From CAYUVA01 sp964448115 [NCBI: uncultured bacterium] (GTDB taxonomy: Bacteria; CAYUVA01): a stretch of DNA of 60,211 bases. The stretch lies in NCBI GenBank assembly GCA_964448115.1, contig CAYUVA010000027.1, forward strand, positions 1 to 60,211, in the 5' to 3' direction. The notes beneath the pieces were generated by a model. The model did no database searches and had not been told where the DNA came from. It saw nothing but the letters and a program-made list of their open reading frames with translations. This document shows positions 8,356-18,667 of this stretch, in pieces. Each line of letters starts with the position of its first letter. Positions within the stretch are counted from its first letter, which is position 1. Both the position numbers and the translations under genes were made by a program.

Positions 8356-10359
8356 CTACGGCTCCACGGTAAGTTTCGCTCCGATGATGCTTAGAGCGCC
8401 GGCATCATCGACCGCAACCGGCTCCAACAATAACCAGGTGGGTGGGATGCCCGGCTGAACATCGAACCCTATGCCGAAGATGCCATCACGCTTGCCAAAG
8501 TCCTCGTGAGTGCCATCATCATAAAGCAGCACCCCGGTCGGGTTGCCCAGGAAATACCACTCGACCTTTAGGATATCATTGTAACCATCCGGATCTGAGA
8601 CCATGGCGATGTGCTGCACATGTCCGCCCTCTGCCTCGGTTAAGTAGGTCAAGGCATATCCCAAGATCATGACCACCGGGGGGCTGTTGTCTGGATATAC
8701 TGGCACCAGGTAATCCTCGGTCTCGCCATAGACGAATCCGCCAGGTCTAGCGCTTCCGTCCCAGCCGAGTCCTACAGGTGCGGGCTTGAACACGGTCTCA
8801 TCTATGGGATCACGGGTGAGGGTTATGCGCATCCAGACCTTGCCCAGAACCTTGCCCACGGTGAAGGGATCGGTAATCACCATCCTGGTCTGGTTGCTGT
8901 TCAGGTCAAAGGCGAGGTTTCTCACCGCCCACTCTGGAGCATCGGCGGTCTGATAACAGGTCTGATGCCCTGCCCAGGTGCCGTTTCTATCCCAATCGAA
9001 AAGGACATTCAGGTATCGAGTGCCCTCTGGCGCTGCTGGTGAACTGCCTACCTTTATGCGCAAGATCGCCTCTTGACATGCTTTCAGCATCAACTTAGTG
9101 GGATCGATACCGTCATCAAGGTGATCGTGATCAGGCTCACAAGCGACCACCACCTTGATATTCGGCTCGCCATCCTCATCGTTGTTTATATCCCAGGCAT
9201 CTTCCTCGTAGCTTACCCATGGCTTAGGAACCGGTGTCCTGGGATCATATACATTGCCTAGCCACTCCTGTTTCCAATCGAAGTGATTTGCGCCGCGATA
9301 GTTCGGATTCCTCGCAAAGCGTGTATTAAACAAGGTCGGGAACCTACCAAGCACCGTATCGTTAGGTGGCTCGTATCCGCACAGCATATTGCAAAGCGTG
9401 CTGTCTGGTGCATCTCCAAAGTCTCCTCTTACGGTAGTTGGAGTTGAGGTCGGGGTACGAGTAGGGGTTCTAGTCGGGGTTGTGGTCGGTGGAGGTGGGG
9501 TCGGAGTCGGCGTTCTGGTTGGTGTCCTGGTCGGGGTTCGGGTAGCTGTTGGTGTCCTGCTTGGTGTCCTGCTTGGTGTCATGGTTGGAGTTGAGGATGG
9601 CGGTATCCATGTATTGGTCGGGGTTAAGGTAGGTGTGTAGGTAGGTGGCAGGGGGGTATCGGTAGGGGTAACTGACGGGGTTGGTGATACTGTCGGGGTA
9701 TCGGTAAACGTTGGTGTTTCAGTAACTGTAGGTGTTTCGGTAACTGTAGGTGTATCGGTAACCGTCGGAGTATCGGTTGGTGTCGGGGTTATGGTTGGTG
9801 TCGTTGATGGGCTTGAGGTCGGAGTCAGCGACGGGGTTGAGGTCGGAGATGTGGTCGGGGTAACGCTGGGAGTGCCGCTCGGAGTAGCCGTGGATGTCGC
9901 TGTTGGAGTTGCCGTAGGAGTAGGGAAATAATACTCCTCCTGAGGACCAATAGGAGTACCATTATATGTCATCCAGAATACCATATAAACTGGATACGGT
10001 CCCATTACCCAGAAACAAGCAAGAAAGGGTTCGCCTGGCATGATTACCCCATAAGTGATGTAGTCCATAAGCCAGATGCCAGATATATCGTCATAAGTTG
10101 GTATAAAGGCATCCCAAGGAAAGCCATCCCATAATTCCCCCAGCAACATCCAGTCGCCGGGGAACTCAACATGAAAATCATTTACCTGATCAACAGTGGT
10201 ATTTATTCCTGCTATGCAGATCTTCCAAGCTTCAACCTCAGGATCCCACTCAACGGTAACCTCGTACCAACTGGTGGCATAAGATGAGCCAAAGGCTGTG
10301 CACATGATTACAACAGTGGATATCAACACCGCCAGATGCTTTACATGATCGTTCATCAT
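8356..10359 (-). CDS. Large secreted protein: Thr-Pro linker, GEVED-type domain, C-terminal module
   Basis: A 667-residue exported protein. Signal peptide at 1-28 (ends GSSYAT). An N-terminal beta-rich domain (30-145) follows, then about 165 residues of Thr-Pro repeats (TPT, TPS, TDTPT units). A domain at roughly 315-555 opens DFGDAPDS and closes YGETEDYLVPV, the pattern of the GEVED family of secreted adhesion-type domains; it is Asp-rich and may bind calcium. Residues 556-667 form a module beginning VVMILGYALTYL, with YDDGTHEDFGKRDGIFGI in the middle, which recurs in two other proteins of this window. SD AAGGAG lies 5 bases before the ATG. The gene stands alone. Function is probably at the cell surface; no enzyme motif is seen. 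Confidence 0.75.
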   Translation of the reverse strand: MMNDHVKHLAVLISTVVIMCTAFGSSYATSWYEVTVEWDPEVEAWKICIAGINTTVDQVNDFHVEFPGDWMLLGELWDGFPWDAFIPTYDDISGIWLMDYITYGVIMPGEPFLACFWVMGPYPVYMVFWMTYNGTPIGPQEEYYFPTPTATPTATSTATPSGTPSVTPTTSPTSTPSLTPTSSPSTTPTITPTPTDTPTVTDTPTVTETPTVTETPTFTDTPTVSPTPSVTPTDTPLPPTYTPTLTPTNTWIPPSSTPTMTPSRTPSRTPTATRTPTRTPTRTPTPTPPPPTTTPTRTPTRTPTSTPTTVRGDFGDAPDSTLCNMLCGYEPPNDTVLGRFPTLFNTRFARNPNYRGANHFDWKQEWLGNVYDPRTPVPKPWVSYEEDAWDINNDEDGEPNIKVVVACEPDHDHLDDGIDPTKLMLKACQEAILRIKVGSSPAAPEGTRYLNVLFDWDRNGTWAGHQTCYQTADAPEWAVRNLAFDLNSNQTRMVITDPFTVGKVLGKVWMRITLTRDPIDETVFKPAPVGLGWDGSARPGGFVYGETEDYLVPVYPDNSPPVVMILGYALTYLTEAEGGHVQHIAMVSDPDGYNDILKVEWYFLGNPTGVLLYDDGTHEDFGKRDGIFGIGFDVQPGIPPTWLLLEPVAVDDAGALSIIGAKLTVEP

Positions 10360-10419
10360 TGCTTCTCCTTAATGAAGGGGATGACCATTATGAATTATTA
10401 ACTCCTTTTGTTTCTACTC

Positions 10420-10448
10420 ATTTAATAACAAAAAAAACAATAAATCAA
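10420..10448 (-). promoter_or_regulatory. Possible sigma70 promoter of the Thr-Pro linker protein
   Basis: On the minus strand, TTGATT (10448-10443), a 17-base AT-rich spacer and TTAAAT (10425-10420). It lies about 60 bases before the start codon. The match is moderate in an AT-rich region, so chance is possible. Confidence 0.3.
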
Positions 10449-10494
10449 GTACTTGTATTCCCCAATCTTAGAATATTACCCCAAAGTTGCTAAC

Positions 10495-12630
10495 TTATTG
10501 TTTCGCTTCTGCTACTAACGATAACTCGAATATCTGTAAACTCATCTCATATTGAAAGGAGTCTTTGGGTACCTCGATGTATGATGTATGCCATCTTGTA
10601 GTAGAAAACTCGAAGCTGTCCAAAAAATTAAACTTTATATTTCCATACTGTTTTGGGGGATATCCCTCATCAGAATATCTAACATGAAAGATTTTCCTGC
10701 CTTGCCTAAGAAGATCCTCGATGAAATCAATCAACGCCTCGCTATCCTTTATCTTTTTTACCAGCATTAGCGTATCTATTCCATAAACATGCTGAAAGAG
10801 CATCATAAAATGTACCCCTACCCGGTTGGTTGTGATAACGATATCTGCGGGTTTAAGTCTCTTAGCTACCTTTTCTGTTAAGTTGATCAAGCCTCTGAAT
10901 TCGCGATGGAGGGCTATACGGCTGGTATCTTTGAGGTATCCAAAGAATATGCTAACGAACAGGATTGCTATACAAATCCTTCTTATACCGAGTGGAATTG
11001 CCTTGAAGTTCACGATCTTAGATAGCGCATATCCAGCACATGCTAAAATGAATGGTATAACTACAGGATGGAATCTGCGCATCACCCAGAAGTGGAAGGG
11101 GTTGCAGCGCTGGTAATACACGAAAAACAGCGTGTAAAATATCCCCAGGCTGAAAAAAAGGAAGTACTCGCTGCGCCATTTATCGCGCAAGGCAGCGATC
11201 AGCCCGAACAAGCCGAGTAATAGAGCCGGTTGCCCTAGATACCATCCCAGCCGCACCAGGTTCTCCTCTCTGAAAGATCGCTTAGAATCCCAACCATAAA
11301 TGTCAGGCTTATGAACATCCTTAATGTAGGGACGAATGAAGTCAGCATAGATGAAAAGTATGACCAGGCAAAATGCAATAAAATAAACCAGGTATGGACG
11401 GAGCCTTGGATATGCCTTGTCGATCAAGCTAGTTCTGCGAGAGATAATCGCCCCGACTACTACAGATGCAAGGTAGGCAACCGATAGGGCGGCAAGTGGA
11501 CCATAAGGAACATCGTTTAATAAAAAGCTCTCTAGAAAGTATGGATAGGAGATGGTAACCATCTGCATTGCTGAATAGCCGGCTGTAACTACAAATGGGA
11601 TCAAGAAATAAAGCTGCAACCTCTCGAACCGACCAAGCAGCGCATAAGCAAGAAATCCAACCGCCAAGGGAGCTATCATAAAGTAGCTATCGATCCTGGC
11701 AAACATCGACATTGCCAATGATAACCCACATAAAACGCCATGAAATGGGGACCTGTGTTTAACAAATTGATAGAAGGCATATATGCCCGACCAAATTAAC
11801 AACTGCGCCGCCAGCTCGGTGCTTATGTACCTGGCAAACCAGACCACTATGATATTGAAGCCAAAGAGTGTAGTGGCAGTAAATGCACTAAAATCTCCCA
11901 TTAGCCTTCGGATTGTAATAAAGATGGTAAACAAGGCTAACAGAGCAAGAGTGGGCGTCATTAGCAGTATCCCTGACTTGAATCCAAAGATACTATAGAA
12001 GATCGCAATCCACGACTGGTATAAATACAAATAGCGGGGAGAGATGGCTCCGGTTTCAAGATCGGTTATGAAGAAGCCTGCAATATTTCGGGCCACGCTG
12101 TTGACCTTTTCCTTGTGCCACGGAGTAAGATGATAAAATAGGGGGATCTGATTATCCTCAAGGTGAGGAAGCATGGGATCATACATGGTGAGTGAGCCTT
12201 GTTTTGCTATATGGATCCCATGTACCACATAAACACCGCTATCGGTGCTTGTAATGATGAACTCGGACGGATTGCTGTAGTACAAGGCTGAGGCAAAAGC
12301 TAGGATCACGAGTAAAAGCAGATTGGAACGTTTATTCCAGCCAGTCATGAAAAGTCCCAATGAGAATCCCCGTCCTTTTAGAATAAAAAAGGCTGAGATT
12401 GAACAATTAATTAGCAGAATCGGTTTTAGAGCGAATTGACCTATGTGCGCCAGAACCAGCGCTGCCAGGGAAGTTAGGCAGAAGCTGTAGATCAGTACTG
12501 ATAATATGTTATCTAGCAGATCCCCATGAATCCGGCGAGTTTTATTGAAGCTATTACTCCAGATTGCAAATCCTGGCAGGATGAAGAAGCAAACCAGGTA
12601 GATGGTAGTCCTTGTAATTGAAAATATCAT
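10495..12630 (-). CDS. Polytopic membrane protein, probable GT-C glycosyltransferase
   Basis: A 711-residue integral membrane protein with about a dozen hydrophobic segments, then a soluble C-terminal part of roughly 150 residues (from HREFRGLINLTEKVAKRLKP). The topology and a periplasmic acidic motif after the second or third segment (STDSGVYVVHGIHIAKQG) fit the GT-C superfamily, which transfers sugars from lipid-linked donors on the periplasmic face. The frame is open from 12660, but ATG 12630 is preceded by GAGG at good spacing, so I use it. The gene is divergent from the methylmalonyl-CoA operon. The family call rests on topology more than on a diagnostic motif. Confidence 0.6.
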   Translation of the reverse strand: MIFSITRTTIYLVCFFILPGFAIWSNSFNKTRRIHGDLLDNILSVLIYSFCLTSLAALVLAHIGQFALKPILLINCSISAFFILKGRGFSLGLFMTGWNKRSNLLLLVILAFASALYYSNPSEFIITSTDSGVYVVHGIHIAKQGSLTMYDPMLPHLEDNQIPLFYHLTPWHKEKVNSVARNIAGFFITDLETGAISPRYLYLYQSWIAIFYSIFGFKSGILLMTPTLALLALFTIFITIRRLMGDFSAFTATTLFGFNIIVVWFARYISTELAAQLLIWSGIYAFYQFVKHRSPFHGVLCGLSLAMSMFARIDSYFMIAPLAVGFLAYALLGRFERLQLYFLIPFVVTAGYSAMQMVTISYPYFLESFLLNDVPYGPLAALSVAYLASVVVGAIISRRTSLIDKAYPRLRPYLVYFIAFCLVILFIYADFIRPYIKDVHKPDIYGWDSKRSFREENLVRLGWYLGQPALLLGLFGLIAALRDKWRSEYFLFFSLGIFYTLFFVYYQRCNPFHFWVMRRFHPVVIPFILACAGYALSKIVNFKAIPLGIRRICIAILFVSIFFGYLKDTSRIALHREFRGLINLTEKVAKRLKPADIVITTNRVGVHFMMLFQHVYGIDTLMLVKKIKDSEALIDFIEDLLRQGRKIFHVRYSDEGYPPKQYGNIKFNFLDSFEFSTTRWHTSYIEVPKDSFQYEMSLQIFELSLVAEAKQ

Positions 12631-12712
12631 ATCGAGAGCCTCATAATGCAAGATGACCATGCAAATATAAGTACAACAAAATAAAAATCAAACTGTATTG
12701 ATAAATGCTCGG

Positions 12713-12740
12713 TTGCAAAAGCTCTGAGTTTTCATATAAT
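12713..12740 (+). promoter_or_regulatory. Sigma70-type promoter of the methylmalonyl-CoA operon
   Basis: TTGCAA (12713-12718), a 16-base spacer and a perfect TATAAT (12735-12740), 26 bases before the ATG at 12767. It is well placed to drive the mutase operon. Confidence 0.5.
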
Positions 12741-12766
12741 CATAGCCTGATAAAGGCATTGAAAGC

Positions 12767-14428
12767 ATGGGAAAAAAGGATCTATCGGACATCGAAAGCT
12801 ATAAGAAGTGGCTACAAAGCCTACAGGGTCAAAGGACAAGGAAACCTGGGTTCAAGACGGTATCGGATCTGGAACTAAAGCCTTTATATATCCCCAAGGA
12901 CAGTCTTGTAAGCGACGCGCTTGACAAGCTCGGCTTTCCTGGCAAGTACCCGTTCACACGCGGGGTCTATCCGACCATGTACCGTGGGCGCTTATGGACG
13001 ATGAGGCAGTACGCCGGCTTCGGGGACGCCAAGAGCACCAACCAGCGCTATCATTATCTATTGAGCCAGGGACAGACCGGCTTGAGCGTAGCGTTCGACC
13101 TTCCAACCCAGATAGGCTACGACTCGGATCATCCGATCGCCGAAGGAGAGGTCGGCAAGGTGGGGGTTGCAATTAGCACCATCGAGGATATGAATGAGCT
13201 GTTCGCCGGCATCCCGCTAGAGAAGATAAGCACCTCGATGACCATAAACTCGACCGCCTCCATCCTGCTTGCCATGTACATCAGCCTAGCCAAAAAACAA
13301 GGCATCTCTTCCTCCAGACTCTCTGGCACCATCCAGAACGACATCCTCAAGGAATATGTGGCTCGGGGTACTTATCGTTTTCCGATCGAGCCATCCATGC
13401 GCCTGATCACCGATATATTCGCCTATTGCTCCAGCAACCTGCCTCGCTTCAACACCATAAGCATAAGCGGGTACCATATACGAGAGGCGGGAAGCGATGC
13501 GGTGCAGGAGGTCGCCTTTACACTGTCCAATGCCATCGCCTATGTTGAGGCTGCCATAAAGGCGGGATTGAAGCCGGATGATTTCGGCAGGCGATTGTCC
13601 TTTTTCTTCGGCGCGCACAACCATATCTTCGAGGAGGCTGCCAAGTTTCGAGCTGCACGAAGGATGTGGGCTAAGATCATGCGCCAGCGCTTCGACTGCA
13701 AGGATGACAAGGCGTGCATGCTCCGCTTCCACACCCAGACCGCCGGCTGCACCCTCACCTATCAGCAGCCGTACAACAACATAATAAGGGTAGCGATGCA
13801 GGCTCTAGCTGCCGTGCTCGGCGGCACCCAATCGCTGCATACCAACTCCATGGACGAGGCTATCAGCCTCCCCTCCGAGTTCGCCGTGCAGATCGCGTTG
13901 CGCACCCAGCAAATTATAGCTTTCGAGAGTGGCGCCGCTGATGTGATCGATCCCCTTGGTGGCTCGCCCTTCATCGAGGAGCTTACCGACATGATCGAGG
14001 AGAAGGCGACCGATTATATAGAGAAGATCGACTCGATGGGCGGAGCAATTGAGGCTATTAAAAAAGGATACATGCAGTCGGAGATACAAAAGACCGCCTA
14101 CAGGCAACAACTGGAGATGGAATCAGCCGATCGTATAGTGGTGGGAGTCAATCGCTTTACCACCGATAATGAAAAGGATATCTCCTTCCAGGTGCAAGAG
14201 CCATCCCCCCAGCTTGCAACAGACAGGATGAATATTTTGTCGAGGTTCAGGGAGGCTCGCAATAACCGCAAGGTCAACGATGCACTCGCGAAACTGGAAA
14301 GCGCCGCTGCTGGTAACGCAAACCTTATGCCTTATGTTATCGAGTGCGTGGAAGCAATGGCAACCATCGGGGAGATATGCAGCGCCCTGGTCAATGTCTT
14401 CGGAGAATATCAGGCTGAGCATCAATGA
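12767..14428 (+). CDS. mcmA1: Methylmalonyl-CoA mutase, large (catalytic) subunit
   Basis: A 553-residue TIM-barrel subunit of the adenosylcobalamin-dependent mutase that interconverts (R)-methylmalonyl-CoA and succinyl-CoA. The signature region begins [20 protein letters not shown] and continues with [19 protein letters not shown]. The substrate-binding [15 protein letters not shown] and [14 protein letters not shown] blocks are intact. The cobalamin domain is absent because it is encoded by the next gene, as in archaeal and several anaerobic bacterial split mutases. The C-terminus overlaps the start of that gene by 4 bases (ATGA). Context of epimerase and biotin carboxylase genes supports methylmalonyl-CoA over isobutyryl-CoA as substrate. 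Confidence 0.95.
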   Translation: MGKKDLSDIESYKKWLQSLQGQRTRKPGFKTVSDLELKPLYIPKDSLVSDALDKLGFPGKYPFTRGVYPTMYRGRLWTMRQYAGFGDAKSTNQRYHYLLSQGQTGLSVAFDLPTQIGYDSDHPIAEGEVGKVGVAISTIEDMNELFAGIPLEKISTSMTINSTASILLAMYISLAKKQGISSSRLSGTIQNDILKEYVARGTYRFPIEPSMRLITDIFAYCSSNLPRFNTISISGYHIREAGSDAVQEVAFTLSNAIAYVEAAIKAGLKPDDFGRRLSFFFGAHNHIFEEAAKFRAARRMWAKIMRQRFDCKDDKACMLRFHTQTAGCTLTYQQPYNNIIRVAMQALAAVLGGTQSLHTNSMDEAISLPSEFAVQIALRTQQIIAFESGAADVIDPLGGSPFIEELTDMIEEKATDYIEKIDSMGGAIEAIKKGYMQSEIQKTAYRQQLEMESADRIVVGVNRFTTDNEKDISFQVQEPSPQLATDRMNILSRFREARNNRKVNDALAKLESAAAGNANLMPYVIECVEAMATIGEICSALVNVFGEYQAEHQ

Positions 14429-14838
14429 TAAGCAATAGGGATGTAAAAGGAAGAATATTGCTGGCAAAGACCGGGCTCGATGGACATAACCGCGGGATAT
14501 TGATCATTGCCCGGGCTCTAAAGGATGCTGGCTTCGAGGTGATATACACCGGGATCAGGCAGACCGCTGAGCAGGTTATCGAGACCGCCTTGCAGGAGGA
14601 TGTGGATTGCATCGGCTTGAGCTGCCTGTCCGGCGCACACCTGACCCACTTTCTAAAGGTGGCGCAACTGGCAAAGGAAAAGGGACTGGGGGAGTTGCCG
14701 CTATTCTGCGGGGGGATAATCCCTGCCAAGGACGATAAAACCCTGAAAAAGGCTGGCTATAAGGACATTTTCCGCCCCGGAACGCGGCTGGAAACCATCA
14801 TCGAGGAGTTCAAGAGAGCATGTGGAAAAAATGAGTGA
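14425..14838 (+). CDS. mcmA2: Methylmalonyl-CoA mutase, cobalamin-binding small subunit
   Basis: A 137-residue B12-binding domain. The lower axial ligand is H21 in GLDGHNRG, followed by the family's [17 protein letters not shown] and FCGGIIP blocks. It binds adenosylcobalamin in the base-off/His-on form and docks on the large subunit encoded just upstream. The start ATG overlaps the upstream stop, so the subunits should be made in equal amounts. Confidence 0.95.
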   Translation: MISNRDVKGRILLAKTGLDGHNRGILIIARALKDAGFEVIYTGIRQTAEQVIETALQEDVDCIGLSCLSGAHLTHFLKVAQLAKEKGLGELPLFCGGIIPAKDDKTLKKAGYKDIFRPGTRLETIIEEFKRACGKNE

Positions 14839-15250
14839 TAAGGCTAGGATAGACCATATCGCCATAGCGGTAGAGAGCTTCGAGGCTGTATATCAGGGCT
14901 TCTATAAGTACCTGCCCGGCATCAGCTATCAAGGGAGCGAAACCATCGAGCAACAAGGCGTGATCGTCCACTTCCTCGATGTCGGCAATACGCATATAGA
15001 GCTTTTGGAGCCGATCGATGAAGGAAGCCAGCTGACTAAATTTCTAAAAAAGAAAGGCGCCGGCTTGCATCATATAGCTCTTGAGGTTAATGATATAAAC
15101 AAAACCCTTGGGGAACTCAGGGAGGCTGGCATAAGAATCATCGATCCCGCGCCATCTGTTGGATATGGCGGCAATCTGATCGCCTTTGTCCATCCAGGAT
15201 CCACAAGTGGAGTGCTGGTCGAAATGATCGAGAAAATTAAAGAAGAATAA
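14822..15250 (+). CDS. mce: Methylmalonyl-CoA epimerase
   Basis: A 142-residue glyoxalase-fold (VOC) protein that racemises (S)- and (R)-methylmalonyl-CoA. It has the family's paired beta-alpha-beta-beta-beta modules, with metal ligands in [10 protein letters not shown] (His), the GLHHIALEV block (His) and HIELLEP/VEMIE (Glu). The GTG at 14822 has a GAGAG sequence 4-6 bases upstream; an ATG at 14831 is an alternative start. Either way it overlaps the mutase small subunit, indicating translational coupling. Confidence 0.93.
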   Translation: MEKMSDKARIDHIAIAVESFEAVYQGFYKYLPGISYQGSETIEQQGVIVHFLDVGNTHIELLEPIDEGSQLTKFLKKKGAGLHHIALEVNDINKTLGELREAGIRIIDPAPSVGYGGNLIAFVHPGSTSGVLVEMIEKIKEE

Positions 15251-15257
15251 AAGAAAA

Positions 15258-16808
15258 ATGAAAAAGGAAGATAAGCTGAAGATCTTAAGGGATATGAACG
15301 CCAAGGCGATGCTCGGTGGAGGGGCGGACCGTATCGAAAAACAGCATCAAAAGGGGAAACTGACCGCCAGGGAGAGGATAGAGATCCTCCTTGACAAAGG
15401 CTCCTTCGAGGAGTTGGATCGCTTCGTAACCCACAAGTGCACCGACTTTGGGCTGGACAAGCAAAAAATACTCGGCGATGGGGTGGTTACTGGCTTTGGC
15501 ACCATCGATGGTCGCAAGGTATATGTCTTCTCGCAGGATTTCACCGTGTTCGGTGGATCTCTAGGGCTTGGTCATGCGAGGAAGATCTGCAAGATCATGG
15601 ACATGGCACTCAAGACGGGGCATCCGGTCATCGGCTTGAACGACTCCGGTGGCGCCAGGATACAAGAGGGAGTGGTCAGCCTGGGTGGATATGCGGAGAT
15701 CTTCCTCAGAAACACGCTCGCCTCTGGCGTCATCCCCCAGGTAAGCGCCATACTCGGTCCCTGCGCCGGCGGTGCGGTTTACTCGCCAGCGATCACCGAT
15801 TTTATCGTAATGACCGACAATACGAGCTACATGTTCGTAACCGGTCCCGATGTTGTAAAAACGGTAACCAACGAGGTTGTAACCCACGAGGAGCTAGGGG
15901 GAGCAAAGGTGCATGCCTCTACCAGCGGAGTTGCTCACCTGCGAGCAGCCAACGACAAACAGTGCCTGCAACTGGTGCGCAAGCTGATCTCATACATACC
16001 ATCGAACAACATGGAGCAACCGCCATTCATACCCAGCGATGATCCAAAAGATAGAAGGGACGAGGAGCTAAACAGCCTGGTGCCGACCGACTCGAACAAA
16101 CCTTATGATATTAAGGATGTCATCAAGCATATCGTTGATGATGGCGATTTCTTCGAGATCCACGGCGAGTATGCCGCCAATATAGTGGTCGGCTTCGCAC
16201 GCATAGGTGGCTTCTCGGTGGGGATAGTGGGGAATCAACCAGCCTATCTAGCCGGTACTTTGGATATCGCCGCCTCGCTCAAGGGCGCCAGGTTCGTGCG
16301 CTTCTGCGACTGCTTCAATATCCCAATCATAACCTTCGAGGATGTGCCTGGATTTTTACCTGGCACCGGTCAAGAGCACGGTGGCATAATAAAACACGGC
16401 GCCAAGCTGCTTTATGCCTATTGCGAGGCAACCGTGCCCAAGATAACCGTCATCACCCGCAAGGCTTACGGTGGAGCTTATGATGTAATGAACTCCAAGC
16501 ATGTGCGGGGCGACCTGAACTACGCCTGGCCGACCGCCGAGATCGCTGTTATGGGTCCAAAAGGTGCAGTAGAGATACTCTATCGCAAGGAGATCGCATC
16601 CGCGCTAGATCCTAAGAAAGTCGCTGATGAAAAGATCGCAGAGTACGAGAAGCTCTTTGCGAATCCTTATGTAACAGCATCCTATGGGTATATCGATGAG
16701 GTGATCGAGCCGCGCGACACAAGATTCAAGCTCATCAGGTCACTAGAGCTACTCAAGGAAAAGCAGGACAATAATCCACCAAAGAAACATGGAAATATAC
16801 CGTTATGA
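15258..16808 (+). CDS. Propionyl-CoA/methylmalonyl-CoA carboxyltransferase subunit
   Basis: A 516-residue carboxyltransferase of the PccB/MmdA family. It transfers carboxyl between biotin and propionyl-CoA, giving methylmalonyl-CoA. The crotonase-fold halves show the oxyanion blocks [14 protein letters not shown] and [12 protein letters not shown] in the N half, and [20 protein letters not shown] and [10 protein letters not shown] in the C half. A biotin carboxylase and a biotin carrier lie downstream and no membrane decarboxylase subunit is present, so an ATP-dependent propionyl-CoA carboxylase is more likely than a sodium-pumping decarboxylase. That choice is inferred from context. Confidence 0.92.
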   Translation: MKKEDKLKILRDMNAKAMLGGGADRIEKQHQKGKLTARERIEILLDKGSFEELDRFVTHKCTDFGLDKQKILGDGVVTGFGTIDGRKVYVFSQDFTVFGGSLGLGHARKICKIMDMALKTGHPVIGLNDSGGARIQEGVVSLGGYAEIFLRNTLASGVIPQVSAILGPCAGGAVYSPAITDFIVMTDNTSYMFVTGPDVVKTVTNEVVTHEELGGAKVHASTSGVAHLRAANDKQCLQLVRKLISYIPSNNMEQPPFIPSDDPKDRRDEELNSLVPTDSNKPYDIKDVIKHIVDDGDFFEIHGEYAANIVVGFARIGGFSVGIVGNQPAYLAGTLDIAASLKGARFVRFCDCFNIPIITFEDVPGFLPGTGQEHGGIIKHGAKLLYAYCEATVPKITVITRKAYGGAYDVMNSKHVRGDLNYAWPTAEIAVMGPKGAVEILYRKEIASALDPKKVADEKIAEYEKLFANPYVTASYGYIDEVIEPRDTRFKLIRSLELLKEKQDNNPPKKHGNIPL

Positions 16809-16906
16809 TGAGTGCGAGGTGCAAGTTTGAGGGATGAGAGTTTTTTACCACTAAGGCACAAAGAGGAAAATGTTTGAAGTGCGAAATCAGCCACCAAGGG
16901 GAGAAT

Positions 16907-16932
16907 TAGCCAGGCGCGTACGCGCCTGGCTA
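16907..16932. repeat. Perfect 26-bp palindrome
   Basis: TAGCCAGGCGCGT is followed directly by its reverse complement ACGCGCCTGGCTA, so the 26 bases form a self-complementary sequence. It could form a cruciform or a long hairpin in mRNA. It has no T-run. It lies 30 bases left of the palindromic element at 16962 and may belong to the same insertion. Confidence 0.7.
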
Positions 16933-16961
16933 CAGATGGAATTGCCCCGTCGGTGCAAGGA

Positions 16962-17053
16962 CTGGATGCCCGCCTTCGCGGGCATGACAATGAGGGTGGG
17001 CATATCCCTCTCACGACCTTGTCGGGATCATTCCCGCGAAGGAGGAAATCCAG
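16962..17053. repeat. Palindromic dispersed repeat (CTGGATGCCCGC type), copy 1
   Basis: It starts CTGGATGCCCGCCTTCGCGG and ends with the inverted form cattcccgcgaagg...aaatccag. Each arm is itself a hairpin (GCCCGC-CTTC-GCGGGC at 16968-16983). The same element occurs at 48599-48679. This type of GC-rich repeat is widespread between genes of environmental bacteria and behaves like a non-autonomous mobile or REP-type element. Confidence 0.7.
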
Positions 17054-17127
17054 TAATTATTGGCATTATAGCAACGATACAGGACATAATATGTCATCAC
17101 CTTAGCACGAGGAAATAGTAAATAGAA

Positions 17128-18645
17128 ATGTTTAACAAGATCCTGGTTGCCAATCGAGGTGAGATCGCACTGCGGGTTATCCGAGCCTGCCATGACTTGG
17201 GAATAAAGACGGTGGCAGTTTATTCAGAAGCCGACCGCAGGGCATTACATGTCCGCATGGCTGATCATGCGGTCTGCCTTGGAGATCCCAAGCCCTCGGA
17301 AAGCTACCTGAACATAGACAAGATCCTCGAGGCAGCAAAGAAACTCGGCGCCGATGCGATCCATCCCGGCTACGGGTTTCTATCGGAAAATGCCGCTTTC
17401 GCCCGTGCTTGCAAGGATAGCAGTATCGTGTTCATCGGTCCATCTGCTGAGGCTATTGCAGCCATGGGAGATAAAGTACAAGCAAGAAACGCAGCCGTAA
17501 AAGCTGGCGCGCCGGTCATCCCCGGCAGCCTCAAGGAGCTAAATGATCCCCAATCCCTCAAGGCTGAGGCAGCAGAGATGGGCTATCCGGTCATGCTCAA
17601 AGCGGTCGGTGGTGGTGGTGGTAAAGGGATTAGGATAGTGAACTCCGAGCCTGAACTGGGTAAATCCTTTGAGATGGCACGCAACGAAGCGACAAAGTCC
17701 TTCGGTAATCCCGGCATATATCTGGAGAAGTATCTTGTGGAGCCGAGACACATCGAGATACAACTTCTGGGCGACATGCATGGCAACATGGTGCACTTCG
17801 GGGAACGGGAGTGCTCCATCCAGCGCAACCATCAGAAGATCATCGAGGAGTGCCCATCGCCAGTCGTCTCCAGCGAGCTGCGCCAGAAGATGGGTCAGGA
17901 TGCAATACGAATTGCCAAGACAATAGGCTATTATAATGCCGGCACCATCGAGTTCCTGGTCGATAAGGATATGAACTACTACTTCCTGGAGATGAACACC
18001 CGCTTGCAGGTGGAGCATACCATTACCGAGGAGGTCTATGGCATCAACTTCGTCAGGGAGCAGATCAAGATCGCAGCCGGCGAGAGGCTGGATTTTACAC
18101 AGCAGGGGATACAGCCAAATGGTCATGCAATCGAAGTGCGCATCTGCGCTGAGGATCCACAGCATAATTTTGCGCCCTCTGTCGGGATAATAACACACCT
18201 GCAGACGCCATCAGGCAGGAAAGTAAGGCTCGACTCAGCTCTATATCCGGGCATGGAGATCAATCTTTATTACGATCCCATGGTGGCTAAGCTGATCGTC
18301 TGGGGCAGGGAGCGGCAATTTGCTATTTCAAGGATGATAACCGCTCTTAGGGAGTTCGAGGTCGATGGGATTAGGACAAATATCCCTTATTTATTAAGCA
18401 TCCTTAAGGATAAAACCTTCGGGCAAGGGGAATACAGCACCGCCTTTTTGGGTAATTTCTGCTGGGAGACCAAAGAGTTGGATGCGGACTCCAGGGAGAT
18501 ATTTGCCATGGCAGCAGCCCTGAAGGCATTCCATGAGTCGGTAAGCCCCCCTACCGAGGCAGAGACCTATAAGCCAAGCGACTCGGCGAGGCAGGTTAGC
18601 AATTGGCAGCGCTGCGGGATGTGCCGACGACTTAAAAAATGTTGA
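17128..18645 (+). CDS. Biotin carboxylase subunit of acyl-CoA carboxylase
   Basis: A 505-residue ATP-grasp enzyme that carboxylates biotin using bicarbonate and ATP. Visible blocks are MFNKILVANRGEIALRVIRA, HPGYGFLSENAAFA, the Gly-rich ATP loop KAVGGGGGKGIRIV, GERECSIQRNHQKIIEE and the active-site FLEMNTRLQVEH. It is about 50 residues longer than the usual 450 of free AccC; the extra tail (after about 460) is unconserved and ends WQRCGMCRRLKKC. With the carrier gene immediately downstream and the carboxyltransferase upstream it completes a three-subunit propionyl-CoA carboxylase. Confidence 0.93.
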   Translation: MFNKILVANRGEIALRVIRACHDLGIKTVAVYSEADRRALHVRMADHAVCLGDPKPSESYLNIDKILEAAKKLGADAIHPGYGFLSENAAFARACKDSSIVFIGPSAEAIAAMGDKVQARNAAVKAGAPVIPGSLKELNDPQSLKAEAAEMGYPVMLKAVGGGGGKGIRIVNSEPELGKSFEMARNEATKSFGNPGIYLEKYLVEPRHIEIQLLGDMHGNMVHFGERECSIQRNHQKIIEECPSPVVSSELRQKMGQDAIRIAKTIGYYNAGTIEFLVDKDMNYYFLEMNTRLQVEHTITEEVYGINFVREQIKIAAGERLDFTQQGIQPNGHAIEVRICAEDPQHNFAPSVGIITHLQTPSGRKVRLDSALYPGMEINLYYDPMVAKLIVWGRERQFAISRMITALREFEVDGIRTNIPYLLSILKDKTFGQGEYSTAFLGNFCWETKELDADSREIFAMAAALKAFHESVSPPTEAETYKPSDSARQVSNWQRCGMCRRLKKC

Positions 18646-18667
18646 CACAAATATTGACCAGGTACTC

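Larger units (their letters stand above)
16809..17127. other. Intergenic spacer made of repeat elements
   Basis: These 319 bases split the operon between carboxyltransferase and biotin carboxylase. They carry a fragment of the 'accactaaggcacaaag' repeat (16847-16866), a perfect 26-bp palindrome and a palindromic dispersed element, listed separately. Reading frames here encode nonsense such as DWMPAFAGMT, typical of that repeat. No gene is present. Confidence 0.7.

Noticed and set aside
9425-9920. DNA tandem-repeat array
   Set aside because: The periodicity comes from Thr-Pro codons in the linker of a real protein with irregular units, not from a DNA-level array.
13286-13732. Minus-strand open frame of 148 codons inside the mutase gene
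   Set aside because: Shadow of a clearly conserved gene on the other strand.
15258-16808. Sodium-pumping methylmalonyl-CoA decarboxylase alpha subunit
   Set aside because: The carboxyltransferase could belong to it, but no membrane beta subunit is present and a biotin carboxylase is, which favours an ATP-dependent carboxylase.
16870-17118. Short plus-strand frame encoding DWMPAFAGMT
   Set aside because: This peptide is the usual translation of the palindromic intergenic repeat, not a gene.
17539-18198. Minus-strand open frame of 219 codons inside the biotin carboxylase gene
   Set aside because: Antisense to conserved ATP-grasp motifs; long only because of codon composition.
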